This document shows, one piece after another, positions 1-7,739 of a stretch of DNA of 64,000 nt. Source of the stretch: Marinifilum sp. N1E240 (GTDB lineage Bacteria > Bacteroidota > Bacteroidia > Bacteroidales > Marinifilaceae); NCBI RefSeq assembly GCF_009295825.1, contig NZ_WHKF01000008.1, positions 1 to 64,000 of the forward strand. The letters are read 5' to 3'. The notes beneath the pieces are model-generated. The model saw only the letters and a list, made by a program, of their open reading frames with translations. It searched no databases and was not told where the DNA came from. How positions within the stretch are numbered: the stretch's first letter is position 1; every line of letters starts with the position of its first letter. A program made the translations under genes and the position numbers.

Positions 1-87
1 TTTTGAACTTTTTTTTGAGATCGAATACTTGTAAAAACCTTATAAATACTAGTACTTCACAAGATCTCCTTCCTCTAAAAGCGGCTG

Positions 88-95
88 CAAAGATA
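88..95 (-). promoter_or_regulatory. Leftward Bacteroidota -7 promoter element (P1)
   Basis: Read on the minus strand this is TATCTTTG, an exact match to the Bacteroidota -7 consensus TAnnTTTG, followed by GCAGCCGCTTTT. No well-spaced -33 TTTG is visible (the nearest CAAA on the plus strand, at 123-126, is about 27 nt away). It points out of the left edge of the window, so its gene is not seen. It closely resembles the second element at 224-231. Confidence 0.5.
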
Positions 96-223
96 AAGAA
101 TTTAATTCCTCATTTCCTAATGCAAACCTGAAAAAGTTTCAAAAAATTTAAATCCGAATTTTAATTTCACAATCATTGACTATTTCCTCAAAATTCAAAC
201 ACTCTACCGTTGTAAAGCGGGTG

Positions 224-256
224 CAAAGATAAGCTATACTATTCCATTTTTCCAAA
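224..256 (-). promoter_or_regulatory. Leftward Bacteroidota promoter (P2)
   Basis: On the minus strand there is a TTTG (-33, plus 253-256), 21 nt, then TATCTTTG (-7, plus 224-231) followed by GCACCCGCTTTACAAC. Both boxes match the Bacteroidota vegetative promoter. It lies about 136 bp upstream of P1 and shares the TATCTTTGCA(C/G)CCGCTTT stretch. Tandem promoters with this start region are often seen ahead of stable RNA operons in this phylum, so the unseen left neighbour may be an rRNA or tRNA operon; that part is inference. Confidence 0.5.
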
Positions 257-332
257 TGCATTTTGCAAACTTTTACCTTACCGCAACTTAACACACTGGT
301 TACCTGACTAAAAAAAATACAAGAAAGATAAA

Positions 333-498
333 AATAGCGAATAGTCCTTCTATTTTTTTATCAATTTAAGCATTCGCTATTATATGGCTCACTTACTAGA
401 AACATCCATTAGGGATAGTAACGATATCCTTTTTTGAAAAATGAAAAAAAGATTAAATGAATAGCCCGACCAAGCACTTTCTCAAAAAAGTGGTTGGT
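333..498. other. Gene-less stretch with two inverted repeats
   Basis: The 575 bases before the first gene hold no plausible ORF. Besides the two leftward promoters they contain AATAGCGAAT at 333-342 paired with ATTCGCTATT at 372-381 (29-base loop), and a hairpin at 469-480/487-498 (ACCAAGCACTTT against AAAGTGGTTGGT, one central mismatch, 6-base loop). Neither is followed by a good T-run on either strand, so neither is called a terminator. Confidence 0.4.
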
Positions 499-567
499 AA
501 TGGTCCACAAAAAAATACAATTTTAAGCTTTTTAACAATTGTGAAGAAAGGAATTTAGGTAGATATA

Positions 568-575
568 CTATCTTC
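568..575 (+). promoter_or_regulatory. Putative -7 box of the mannosyltransferase gene
   Basis: TATCTTCG differs from TAnnTTTG at one position. Transcription from it would start around 580, downstream of the GTG at 576. This favours the GTG at 612 as start of the following gene. No convincing -33 element at normal spacing was found. Confidence 0.35.
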
Positions 576-611
576 GTGTTACAAAATTGTAAAAACATTA
601 ATTCTCTAAAG

Positions 612-1340
612 GTGACAGATAGACTTGTTATTATACCGACCTACAACGAAAAAGAAAATATTGAAGCCATAATAAGAAAGGTATTTTCACTGGAAACTGC
701 ATTTGATATTTTAGTTATTGAAGACAACTCTCCAGATGGAACAGCTGATATCGTTAAAGGTTTGCAAAAAGAATTTTCGCAACTTCATATTATAGAACGA
801 AAAGGTAAACTCGGGTTAGGTACTGCCTATATTACCGGATTTAAGTGGGCATTAGCAAACAAATACGAATACATATTTGAAATGGATGCTGATTTCTCGC
901 ATAACCCAGAAGATTTGGTTCGTTTATATGATGCTTGCGCCAATAAAGGCGGTGATATGGCCATAGGTTCACGCTATGTTTCCGGTGTAAATGTCGTAAA
1001 TTGGCCTATGGGTAGAGTTTTGATGTCGTATTTTGCATCCAAATATGTAAGAATAGTTACGGGAATGAAAATTCACGATGCTACAGCCGGCTTTAAATGC
1101 TACTCTAAAAAGGTTTTGGAGACCATTAATTTGGACAAAATCAGATTTAAAGGATATGCTTTCCAGATTGAAATGAAATTTACGACCTGGAAATTTGGTT
1201 ATAATATTATTGAAGTACCTATTATATTTACAGATCGTACAGAAGGAACCTCGAAAATGAGTGGTGGAATTTTTAATGAAGCCGTTTGGGGAGTGATTAA
1301 AATGAAGCTGAGAAGTTTTATTACTAAATACGAAAGATAG
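612..1340 (+). CDS. Polyprenol monophosphomannose synthase (GT2 family)
   Basis: Transfers mannose, or a similar sugar, from its nucleotide-activated form to a polyprenyl phosphate at the inner face of the membrane; it belongs to the DPM1-like branch of glycosyltransferase family 2. Visible motifs are the N-terminal VIIPTYNEKEN nucleotide-binding strand, VIEDNSPDGT, the metal-binding EMDADFSHNPED and GSRYVSG, and no C-terminal membrane segments, as in the short single-domain form. The open frame extends back to a GTG at 576, but the GTG at 612 gives the usual N-terminus (MTDRLVIIPTYNE, 242 residues) and lies downstream of the likely transcription start. Dihydroorotase follows after 33 bases, probably in one operon. 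The exact sugar donor cannot be read from sequence. Confidence 0.85.
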   Translation: MTDRLVIIPTYNEKENIEAIIRKVFSLETAFDILVIEDNSPDGTADIVKGLQKEFSQLHIIERKGKLGLGTAYITGFKWALANKYEYIFEMDADFSHNPEDLVRLYDACANKGGDMAIGSRYVSGVNVVNWPMGRVLMSYFASKYVRIVTGMKIHDATAGFKCYSKKVLETINLDKIRFKGYAFQIEMKFTTWKFGYNIIEVPIIFTDRTEGTSKMSGGIFNEAVWGVIKMKLRSFITKYER

Positions 1341-1373
1341 ATTTTCACGATAACTTACAACTAAACAACCAAA

Positions 1374-2714
1374 ATGTCGACTTATCTTATTAAAAATGCC
1401 TTACTAATTAATGAAGGCAAAAAATTCGCCGGAAGTGTTCTAATTAAAGATCAACTAATAGAAGAAATATATACCACTACTCCTGCGAATATTGAATCAG
1501 GATGCAAAGTGATTGATGCAGGAGGAAAATTACTAATCCCGGGTGTTATTGATGATCAGGTTCATTTTCGTGATCCGGGAATGCCACATAAGGGAGATTT
1601 GTATACAGAATCGAGAGCGGCAGTTGCCGGTGGAACCACCTCTTTTATGGATATGCCTAATGTAAAACCTCAAACCATTACCCAAAAATTGCTAACTGAG
1701 CGATACAAACTGGGCTCTGAAAAATCGCTGGCTAATTACTCATTTTATATGGGTGCTACGAATAGCAATTTGGATGAAATACTTAAAACGGATCCTAAAT
1801 CGGTTTGCGGAATCAAAATTTTCATGGGTTCATCCACTGGTAATATGTTGGTTGATGATATTGAAACTTTATCACAAATTTTTGAGAAGGCTCCTTTATT
1901 AATTGCAACTCATTGTGAAGACACTCCTACCATTGATAAGAATCAGGCTGAGTATCAAGCAAAATATGGCGATGATATTCCAATTGAATTGCATGGAGAA
2001 GTTCGAAGTGCAGAAGCTTGCTACAAATCATCATCAAAAGCAGTTGAATTAGCAAAAAAATACAACACAAGATTGCACATTCTTCATTTATCAACAGGTA
2101 TGGAAATGGATCTGTTTGACAATTCGATTCCAGCTAAAGAAAAAAGAATAACTACAGAGGTTTGTATTCATCACTTATGGTTTAACGATCAGGATTACCT
2201 GAGCAAAAAATCGAGAATTCGTTGGAATCCGGCTGTTAAAACTAAAGATGATCAGGAAAAACTTTGGAAAGCCTTGTTGGATGACAGATTAGATGTTATC
2301 GCAACGGATCATGCTCCACATACAGAGGAAGAAAAAGATGGTAATTATATGAACTCTGCAGGTGGTGGTCCATTAGTTCAACATTCTTTAATTGCTATGA
2401 TGGAACAAGCTCGTATGGGAAAAATTAAAATGGAGAAAGTGGTAGAAAAAATGTGCCACACTCCTGCTGAAATTTTCCAGGTTGAAAAACGAGGATTTAT
2501 CCGAAAAGGATATTTTGCAGATTTGGTATTATTAAGCGAAGACAATTGGACTGCTACAAAAGAAAACACTTTATATAAATGTGGCTGGACACCTTTTGAT
2601 GGTCAGAAATTCCAATATAAAGTAGAAAAGACTTTTGTTAATGGTCATTTGGCATACGATAATGGTACTTTCGATGAAAGTAATAAAGGAATGAGATTGA
2701 CTTTTGATCGATAA
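1374..2714 (+). CDS. pyrC: Dihydroorotase
   Basis: Closes N-carbamoyl-aspartate to dihydroorotate, step three of pyrimidine synthesis. At 446 residues it has class I (COG0044) amidohydrolase length. Visible signatures are IDDQVHFRDPG near residue 60, GIKIFMGSS with the lysine expected to be carboxylated, ATHCED, LHILHLSTG and the metal/catalytic ATDHAPH. The usual HxH pair at the first site reads QVH, so the first histidine is replaced by glutamine; as I recall this is normal for Bacteroidota dihydroorotases. It follows the mannosyltransferase by 33 bases and precedes a lipoprotein by 24 bases on the same strand. Confidence 0.9.
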   Translation: MSTYLIKNALLINEGKKFAGSVLIKDQLIEEIYTTTPANIESGCKVIDAGGKLLIPGVIDDQVHFRDPGMPHKGDLYTESRAAVAGGTTSFMDMPNVKPQTITQKLLTERYKLGSEKSLANYSFYMGATNSNLDEILKTDPKSVCGIKIFMGSSTGNMLVDDIETLSQIFEKAPLLIATHCEDTPTIDKNQAEYQAKYGDDIPIELHGEVRSAEACYKSSSKAVELAKKYNTRLHILHLSTGMEMDLFDNSIPAKEKRITTEVCIHHLWFNDQDYLSKKSRIRWNPAVKTKDDQEKLWKALLDDRLDVIATDHAPHTEEEKDGNYMNSAGGGPLVQHSLIAMMEQARMGKIKMEKVVEKMCHTPAEIFQVEKRGFIRKGYFADLVLLSEDNWTATKENTLYKCGWTPFDGQKFQYKVEKTFVNGHLAYDNGTFDESNKGMRLTFDR

Positions 2715-2738
2715 ATGATTTTCAAAATAATATAGAAG

Positions 2739-3230
2739 ATGAATAAATTCTATCCTATTATAGCAGCTCTGATTTTTTCAGGGCTGTTTTTGTTTTCATG
2801 TAAAAGTGATCATTCTCAACAAGAATTAGTAGCATCTGGTAAAAAGATCTCCGATCCAATTACTTACGAAGTGGTAATTAAAAATCCAAATACTGATGAT
2901 GATTGGCTTGAGGAGTGCTTGGCAAATACTCACACTGAAGAATTTGTATCGGATATTTTAGCCGCTGTTAAAAATGAAACACTTCCAGCTTTTGACTACT
3001 ACGACAATCATCAATTAACAACTAATGAAATAGAATCAATCATATCTGAAAATAGTTTGGAAGATAGAGTTGGTAAAATTCAATTCGAAGAAGATTGGTA
3101 TTGGGATAAAGATCAGTTACAACTTAAGAAAGAAGTAAAAAAGATAATGTTTGGCTATGAAATTTATGATTCACAAGGAAAACTAAGAGGCTATAAAGCC
3201 AGTTTTGTTGTGAATTTATCGCAGAAATAA
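2739..3230 (+). CDS. Lipoprotein with GldN-like C-terminal half
   Basis: A 163-residue exported lipoprotein. The first 21 residues form a hydrophobic signal ending in the lipobox LFSC, so the mature protein should start at Cys21. The rest is acidic and soluble. Around residues 116-158 the pattern KIQFEEDWYWDKDQ...IMFGYEIYDSQGKLRGY resembles the repeat motif of the gliding/type IX secretion protein GldN/PorN (I-x-E-x-W-x-F/W-D ... G-x-LRG), but it is far shorter than GldN and not in a gld operon. It sits 24 bases after dihydroorotase and is probably co-transcribed. Function unknown; the GldN likeness is by eye only. Confidence 0.6.
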   Translation: MNKFYPIIAALIFSGLFLFSCKSDHSQQELVASGKKISDPITYEVVIKNPNTDDDWLEECLANTHTEEFVSDILAAVKNETLPAFDYYDNHQLTTNEIESIISENSLEDRVGKIQFEEDWYWDKDQLQLKKEVKKIMFGYEIYDSQGKLRGYKASFVVNLSQK

Positions 3231-3235
3231 TCCTA

Positions 3236-3265
3236 TTTCAATCCATCCGGAAAATACTACATTTG
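3236..3265 (+). promoter_or_regulatory. Promoter of the 2-hydroxyacid dehydrogenase gene
   Basis: TTTC (3236-3239), 18 nt, then TACATTTG (3258-3265), an exact TAnnTTTG. The predicted start near 3271 leaves a leader of about 20 nt before the ATG at 3292. The gene therefore probably has its own promoter although it lies 61 bases behind the lipoprotein gene. Confidence 0.6.
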
Positions 3266-3291
3266 TAACTCAAAATTTCTATTCGCTAATC

Positions 3292-4233
3292 ATGAAAGTA
3301 TTATTTATAGACTCCACTCACCCTCGCTTATTAGAAATGCTTCAAGAAGCTGGGTTTGATTGCACTTATGCTCCTGAAAAAAACAAAGAAGAATTACTAA
3401 CTATTTTTCCTGAATTTGATGGTTTTATTATTCGCAGCAAATTCAAGCTTACCAAAACAGAACTGGATTTGGCTACCAATCTTAAATTTATTGGTCGTGT
3501 GGGAGCTGGTTTAGAAAATATTGATGTGGATTATGCCGAAAGCAAAGGCATTAAATGCTTCAATGCTCCTGAAGGAAACCGAGATGCAGTTGGCGAACAT
3601 GCGGTTGGCATGCTACTAACACTCTTCAATAATTTATGCCGTTGCAATTGGGAAGTTCGAAATGGGAAATGGCGCAGAGAAGAAAATCGCGGCATCGAAA
3701 TCATGGGTAAAACTATTGGTATTATTGGTTACGGAAATATGGGTGGCGCATTCGCTCAAAGACTGAAAGGTTTTGGCTGCAAAGTTATTGCTTACGACAA
3801 ATACAAAACTGATTATTCGGATGAAAATTGTGAAGAAAAAGAACTGAATGATTTATTCGAACAATGCGATGTAGTAAGTCTACATGTACCTCAAACAGAA
3901 GAAACCATGTTTATGGTGAACAATGAGTTTCTAAATAAATTCCAGAAGCCAATTTTCCTAATTAATACAGCAAGAGGTAAAGTTGTTCGAATTGCTGATT
4001 TGGTTAAAAATTTAAAATCAGGAAAAGTAAAAGGTGCGTGTTTGGATGTTCTTGAATACGAAAAAACATCTTTTGAAGATCTACATGCTTCGGAATTGCC
4101 AGCCGAATTTCAATATTTGATTGAAGCTGAAAATGTATTGCTGAGTCCTCATGTTGGAGGTTGGACGCATGAATCGAACATAAAGCTTTCAGAAGTTACG
4201 GCTCAAAAAATTATAAATGAATTTGCACAATAA
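3292..4233 (+). CDS. D-isomer-specific 2-hydroxyacid dehydrogenase (phosphoglycerate dehydrogenase-like)
   Basis: An NAD-dependent oxidoreductase of the SerA/D-lactate dehydrogenase superfamily, 313 residues with no C-terminal ACT or regulatory domain. The N-terminal catalytic half contains IRSKFKLTK and FIGRVGAGLENID; the nucleotide-binding domain has IGIIGYGNMGGAFAQ. The catalytic triad is visible as Arg in INTARGK, Glu in DVLEYEK and His in SPHVGGWTHES. The VGAGLENID segment favours 3-phosphoglycerate or a related hydroxyacid as substrate, but the true substrate is uncertain. It has its own promoter and a strong terminator just behind it, so it is probably monocistronic. Confidence 0.85.
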   Translation: MKVLFIDSTHPRLLEMLQEAGFDCTYAPEKNKEELLTIFPEFDGFIIRSKFKLTKTELDLATNLKFIGRVGAGLENIDVDYAESKGIKCFNAPEGNRDAVGEHAVGMLLTLFNNLCRCNWEVRNGKWRREENRGIEIMGKTIGIIGYGNMGGAFAQRLKGFGCKVIAYDKYKTDYSDENCEEKELNDLFEQCDVVSLHVPQTEETMFMVNNEFLNKFQKPIFLINTARGKVVRIADLVKNLKSGKVKGACLDVLEYEKTSFEDLHASELPAEFQYLIEAENVLLSPHVGGWTHESNIKLSEVTAQKIINEFAQ

Positions 4234-4238
4234 ATACA

Positions 4239-4275
4239 AAAGCATCATTTCTATTTAGACATGATGCTTTTTTTT
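4239..4275 (+). terminator. Intrinsic terminator after the dehydrogenase gene
   Basis: AAAGCATCAT (4239-4248) pairs exactly with ATGATGCTTT (4261-4270) around a 12-base loop and is followed by a run of eight T. It begins six bases after the stop codon. Confidence 0.85.
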
Positions 4276-4294
4276 ATCTGGTATTGAACCAATT

Positions 4295-4933
4295 CTAATA
4301 TTGTGCAACCAAATCCTCTTCTTCAACTCTAATAGTAAGTTTTTTAAGCTGTTCAGCCAGATCATATAATATTTCTATTTTGGATGAATCAATAAACCAA
4401 TCTTGCATTGTATAAATTCCAAAATGTGACTCCCCTTTCAATCCTGGCACATAATCCATATTCATCATGTTCACACCTATTCGGAGTCTTAAATCAAAAG
4501 CAAAAGCTTTTAATATCAGCTTTTGAACTTTAGAACTCTTAAAAATTTTACTGGTTCCAATTCCATCGAATTCTTCAAAAACCACTTGAGAATCAAAATC
4601 AACGTTACCGGTTTTATAACCTTTCTTTTTCGAAAACAGACTCATTTTATCTAAAATGTCTTTTTTCCGAATGCAAATCTTCAATGATTTAGGAAGAGGT
4701 ACAGAAAAAAACACACCGCTATAAATTGCTTGTTTATCTAATCTACGAGAATCACCAAAGCAAGCAAAGTATGTGTTTCCCAACCCACTTTCTGGAATAT
4801 ATACCAATCTGCGATGATAGGTTACCGGGTGTAAGGCATTAGAAGGATAAGCTTGTTCTGTTAATTCAATTGTTCGATGTGTTTTTTGGGCAAAATCATT
4901 TAATTTCTGGATAGTGGTTTTTTCTTTTTCCAT
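4295..4933 (-). CDS. Conserved hypothetical protein, 212 residues
   Basis: No family recognised. The product lacks a signal peptide or membrane segment and should be cytosolic. It is basic in the middle (residues about 85-110, many Lys, from KSLKICIRKKDIL to SKKKGYKTGNV) and ends in a short acidic tail (RVEEEDLVAQY). The coding frame is clean over its length, with an ATG start. It lies tail-to-tail with the dehydrogenase gene and alone on its strand. Nothing in the context suggests a role. Confidence 0.6.
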   Translation of the reverse strand: MEKEKTTIQKLNDFAQKTHRTIELTEQAYPSNALHPVTYHRRLVYIPESGLGNTYFACFGDSRRLDKQAIYSGVFFSVPLPKSLKICIRKKDILDKMSLFSKKKGYKTGNVDFDSQVVFEEFDGIGTSKIFKSSKVQKLILKAFAFDLRLRIGVNMMNMDYVPGLKGESHFGIYTMQDWFIDSSKIEILYDLAEQLKKLTIRVEEEDLVAQY

Positions 4934-5122
4934 AGTGAGTTTTTAGGTTGAATGGTTATAAAGCAAATTATTATCTTATATTCTGTGTACTAGCTTATTA
5001 ATTTACTGCAAATACAACTAAGAAACAAAATAGTTTATTCAACATTTATCAACATTCAAATAAATTACTCCAAACAAAAAACTCAGCAAAAGCGGAGATT
5101 TATATCAGAAATAATAATTGTT

Positions 5123-5662
5123 TTAAAAACCATAAGCCATTCCAAAACCAAAATAATGATAAGCCTCATCGGTTAATTCTATTTCCGATTCCATAATTAA
5201 AGACCAGCCATTGCCAACAGATACACGAATTCCGATTGGAACCCATAGAGGAATTTTTGTTTCATCACCAAAAATAACATCCATATCCAATCCCGTAATT
5301 AATTTTGTTCCTGATACAAGTGGAACTGTAACATTTGCTGATCCGTCTAAACCAAAATCATGAAAATGATGAGCTCCAGCAGATAGAGACAGGTTTTTAC
5401 TAATCCCAAATTCTACATCTCCTCCATAATAGGTTTCATCTCCAAACGCACCAACTTTTGCTCCAATATCAATATTTCTACCTACACCAACTCCGGCATG
5501 AAAAAACATTTGAAAATCGGTTGTCCCATCATAAACCAATAAAGATGGTTCAAAACCAATAGCTGCTTCTCCACTCCTTAAAATTCCTGATGTGTTGAAT
5601 ACTTGAGCTTTCGCAAACATCACTCCAAAAATTAACAATAATAAGATTAGTCCTTTCTTCAT
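5123..5662 (-). CDS. Exported beta-rich protein, probable outer-membrane protein
   Basis: A 179-residue protein with a classic signal peptide (MKKGLILLLLIFGVMFAKAQ, cleavage after AKA). The rest alternates short hydrophobic and glycine-rich stretches (VGVGRNIDIGAKVGAFG, YGGDVEFGISKNLSLSAGAHHF) and ends in an aromatic residue (AYGF), as small eight-strand outer-membrane beta-barrels do. The frame is open a further 19 codons upstream, but the signal peptide sets the start at the ATG at 5662. No family name can be given. It stands alone, divergent from the next gene. Confidence 0.65.
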   Translation of the reverse strand: MKKGLILLLLIFGVMFAKAQVFNTSGILRSGEAAIGFEPSLLVYDGTTDFQMFFHAGVGVGRNIDIGAKVGAFGDETYYGGDVEFGISKNLSLSAGAHHFHDFGLDGSANVTVPLVSGTKLITGLDMDVIFGDETKIPLWVPIGIRVSVGNGWSLIMESEIELTDEAYHYFGFGMAYGF

Positions 5663-5808
5663 TTTATTCAATTTTAGTATTAGTTTAACTGCAAATGAAG
5701 GGAAAATATTGCTTTCCATTTCTAAGGAATTCTTATTTTTTCTAAAAAAATAAGAAACTATATACGTGTAATTCTATTTTAAATTGTCTTACTCATATAA
5801 TGCTAAAA

Positions 5809-5832
5809 AATTTGAAACTTTAATTTCAAATT
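5809..5832. repeat. Inverted repeat AATTTGAAA-6-TTTCAAATT
   Basis: Perfect 9-bp arms at 5809-5817 and 5824-5832 with a 6-base spacer, in the divergent region between two genes. The size and symmetry would suit an operator for a dimeric regulator, but no regulator gene is near and this is only a candidate. Confidence 0.3.
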
Positions 5833-5905
5833 AAACATTTTCATATCAATTAAATCTCAACACTGAAGAAGAAATTGGAGGTTTGATTGTTTACTAATCT
5901 GTGCT

Positions 5906-5960
5906 AGACACATACTTCAGTTTTGCTCAATAGAGTAAAACTGAAGTATGTGTCTTTTTT
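5906..5960 (+). terminator. Orphan long-stem intrinsic terminator
   Basis: A 23-bp stem (5906-5928 with 5933-5955, one G-T wobble, 4-base loop AATA) is followed directly by TTTTTT on the plus strand. It lies in a divergent intergenic region: the gene on the left is transcribed away from it and the gene on the right starts 41 bases later. No plus-strand gene feeds it, so it either ends an unannotated small RNA or acts as a leader attenuator. Confidence 0.75.
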
Positions 5961-6001
5961 ATTGTATCAAATTGAATTAATAATCATTAAATATTTTAAT
6001 T

Positions 6002-6625
6002 ATGAGTAAATCAACTGTAAACACTTTCTTTATTTTAATCATTACTTGTTTATCTTTTGTTGCTTGCAGTAGCAGTGATAAAGTCAATAATAAAACATCT
6101 TACGGAATCTTTAAGGTGAGTGATAATAATGAAAGTATTGAGATGAATGGAGTTATCAATAGCAATTCGCTGAAAAATTTTAATGCACTCCATAAAGCTT
6201 ACCCAAACATCAAAAAAATTAACATTAAAGAATGTGAAGGATCAGAGGATGATGAAACCAACCTGAAACTATCTTTAAAAGTTCATCAAATTGGATTTGA
6301 AATTCACATTAATAATGGCGGATTGGTTGCCTCTGGTGGAACAGATTTCTTTTTGGCTGGTACTAAAAGAACTGTGGGTGTTGATACTAAAATTGGTGTT
6401 CACTCATGGGGAGGAGAAGATGATAATGGAAAAGAGGTTACTGCAACTGATTTTCCAAAAGGTCACGAACATCATCTGCCATATATTACATACTACAAGA
6501 ATATTGGTTTTACTCAGGAAGAATCTGAGTCGTTCTACTATTTTACTATTAATGCTGCTTCAGCAAATGATATCCACTGGATGACCAAGGAAGAATTAAG
6601 CAAGTACAAAGTTCTAAAAAATTAA
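6002..6625 (+). CDS. ClpP/crotonase-like periplasmic lipoprotein (COG3904-like)
   Basis: A 207-residue exported protein. The signal ends in FVACSSS, giving a lipobox at Cys22. The body matches the COG3904 type of ClpP-like proteins: IEMNGVINSNSLKNF, then IHINNGGLVASGGTDFFLAGTKRTVGVDTKIGVHSWGG, where the SGGTDFFLAG segment corresponds to the oxyanion/serine loop and IGVHSW to the following strand. The Ser/His pair GLVASGG and VHSWGG is suggestive of a hydrolase active site, but catalysis is not proven for the family. A long-stem terminator sits 41 bases upstream. The gene is monocistronic and converges on metF. Confidence 0.65.
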   Translation: MSKSTVNTFFILIITCLSFVACSSSDKVNNKTSYGIFKVSDNNESIEMNGVINSNSLKNFNALHKAYPNIKKINIKECEGSEDDETNLKLSLKVHQIGFEIHINNGGLVASGGTDFFLAGTKRTVGVDTKIGVHSWGGEDDNGKEVTATDFPKGHEHHLPYITYYKNIGFTQEESESFYYFTINAASANDIHWMTKEELSKYKVLKN

Positions 6626-6631
6626 GACCAA

Positions 6632-6667
6632 AACACCCCTCTATGGCTATGAACAAAGAGGGGTGTT
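6632..6667. terminator. Hairpin between converging genes
   Basis: AACACCCCTCT (6632-6642) and AGAGGGGTGTT (6657-6667) form an 11-bp GC-rich stem with a 14-base loop. Tracts of T are short on both sides (ATTTAT on plus, TTTTGG on minus), but the position between two converging stop codons suits a bidirectional terminator. Confidence 0.6.
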
Positions 6668-6688
6668 ATTTATAAATTAAATAATTTC

Positions 6689-7648
6689 TTAGTAAACCGC
6701 TTTTGCAATATCTCGCACACAATTCGACGCCATTAAAGTATAAAAATGCAAAGAAGGAACACCATGCTGGATCAACTCTTTAGATTGTTGAATTCCCCAC
6801 TCTACACCAACCTGCTTTACCTCTTTATTGGATTTGCACTTGCGAACTTCAGCTGCCAACGCTTCCGGAATATCTGTTTTAAATATCTGTGGAAGCACTG
6901 TTAACTGGCTTAAAGCCGATATTGGTTTAATTCCAGGAACAACAGGTACCGTAATTCCAGCATCACGAACTCTTTTTTCAAATTCAAAGTATTTCTGATT
7001 ATCGAAGAACATTTGTGTTACGATATATTCAGCACCGGCATCAACTTTTTGCTTTAGCCAATAGATATCAGAATCCATATTGGGTGCTTCCTCATGTTTC
7101 TCTGGATAACCAGCTGTACCAAAAGAAAATGGTGTTTCGAAAGGATCCACATGAGTTCCGTCTAAAAATTGACCACGATTGATATCGTTTACTTGTCCTA
7201 TTAAATCCAAGGCATACTTGTGCTCACCTTCGGTAGGAATAAAATCATGACGAGGCGATGAATCACCTTTAAGTAAAAGAAGATCATAAATGCCCAAAAA
7301 ATTTAAATCCAAAAGAGCATTTTCAGTTTCCTCTGGCGTAAAACCACTGCAAATTACATGAGGAACAACTGTTAGTTTGTATTTATTTTGAATCGCAGCC
7401 GCAACTGCAACCGTTCCTGGACGTTTTCTGGTAATTTTTTTCTCGAATCCTCCATTTCCTGATTCTACAAATACCACCTCATCGCGATGAGCAGTAATAT
7501 TAATGTACTTGGGATCGAATTCTTTTAACTTTTCAATAGTATTGAAAACCTTATATATACTGTTTCCTCTTAAAGGTGGCAACAGTTCAAAAGAGAAATG
7601 TGTGGTTTTATTCTCAATTGCTTGATTTAAATGTTCGATTACTTTCAT
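6689..7648 (-). CDS. metF: Methylenetetrahydrofolate reductase
   Basis: FAD enzyme that reduces 5,10-methylene-THF to 5-methyl-THF, the methyl donor for MetH. At 319 residues it has usual bacterial MetF length. Typical features are SFELLPPLRGNSIYKV near the N-terminus (catalytic Glu), NITAHRDE, HVICSGFTPEETENAL, LLLKGDSSP and GAEYIVTQMFFDNQKYFEF, then PVVPGIKPI. It lies 91 bases behind metH on the same strand and is the last gene of the methionine block. Confidence 0.95.
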   Translation of the reverse strand: MKVIEHLNQAIENKTTHFSFELLPPLRGNSIYKVFNTIEKLKEFDPKYINITAHRDEVVFVESGNGGFEKKITRKRPGTVAVAAAIQNKYKLTVVPHVICSGFTPEETENALLDLNFLGIYDLLLLKGDSSPRHDFIPTEGEHKYALDLIGQVNDINRGQFLDGTHVDPFETPFSFGTAGYPEKHEEAPNMDSDIYWLKQKVDAGAEYIVTQMFFDNQKYFEFEKRVRDAGITVPVVPGIKPISALSQLTVLPQIFKTDIPEALAAEVRKCKSNKEVKQVGVEWGIQQSKELIQHGVPSLHFYTLMASNCVRDIAKAVY

Positions 7649-7739
7649 TGGTTATTAATAGATGTGAGATGTTAGATATGAGTTTTGAGAAAATATCTGC
7701 TTAATAATTCTCATATTTAAAATCTTAAAGTCGTATAAA

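Noticed and set aside
469-498. Terminator hairpin before the mannosyltransferase gene
   Set aside because: There is a stem with a mismatch, but no T-run on either strand and no gene that would end here.
6291-6584. 97-codon ORF inside the ClpP-like lipoprotein gene
   Set aside because: Alternative frame of a well-supported gene with signal peptide and family motifs.
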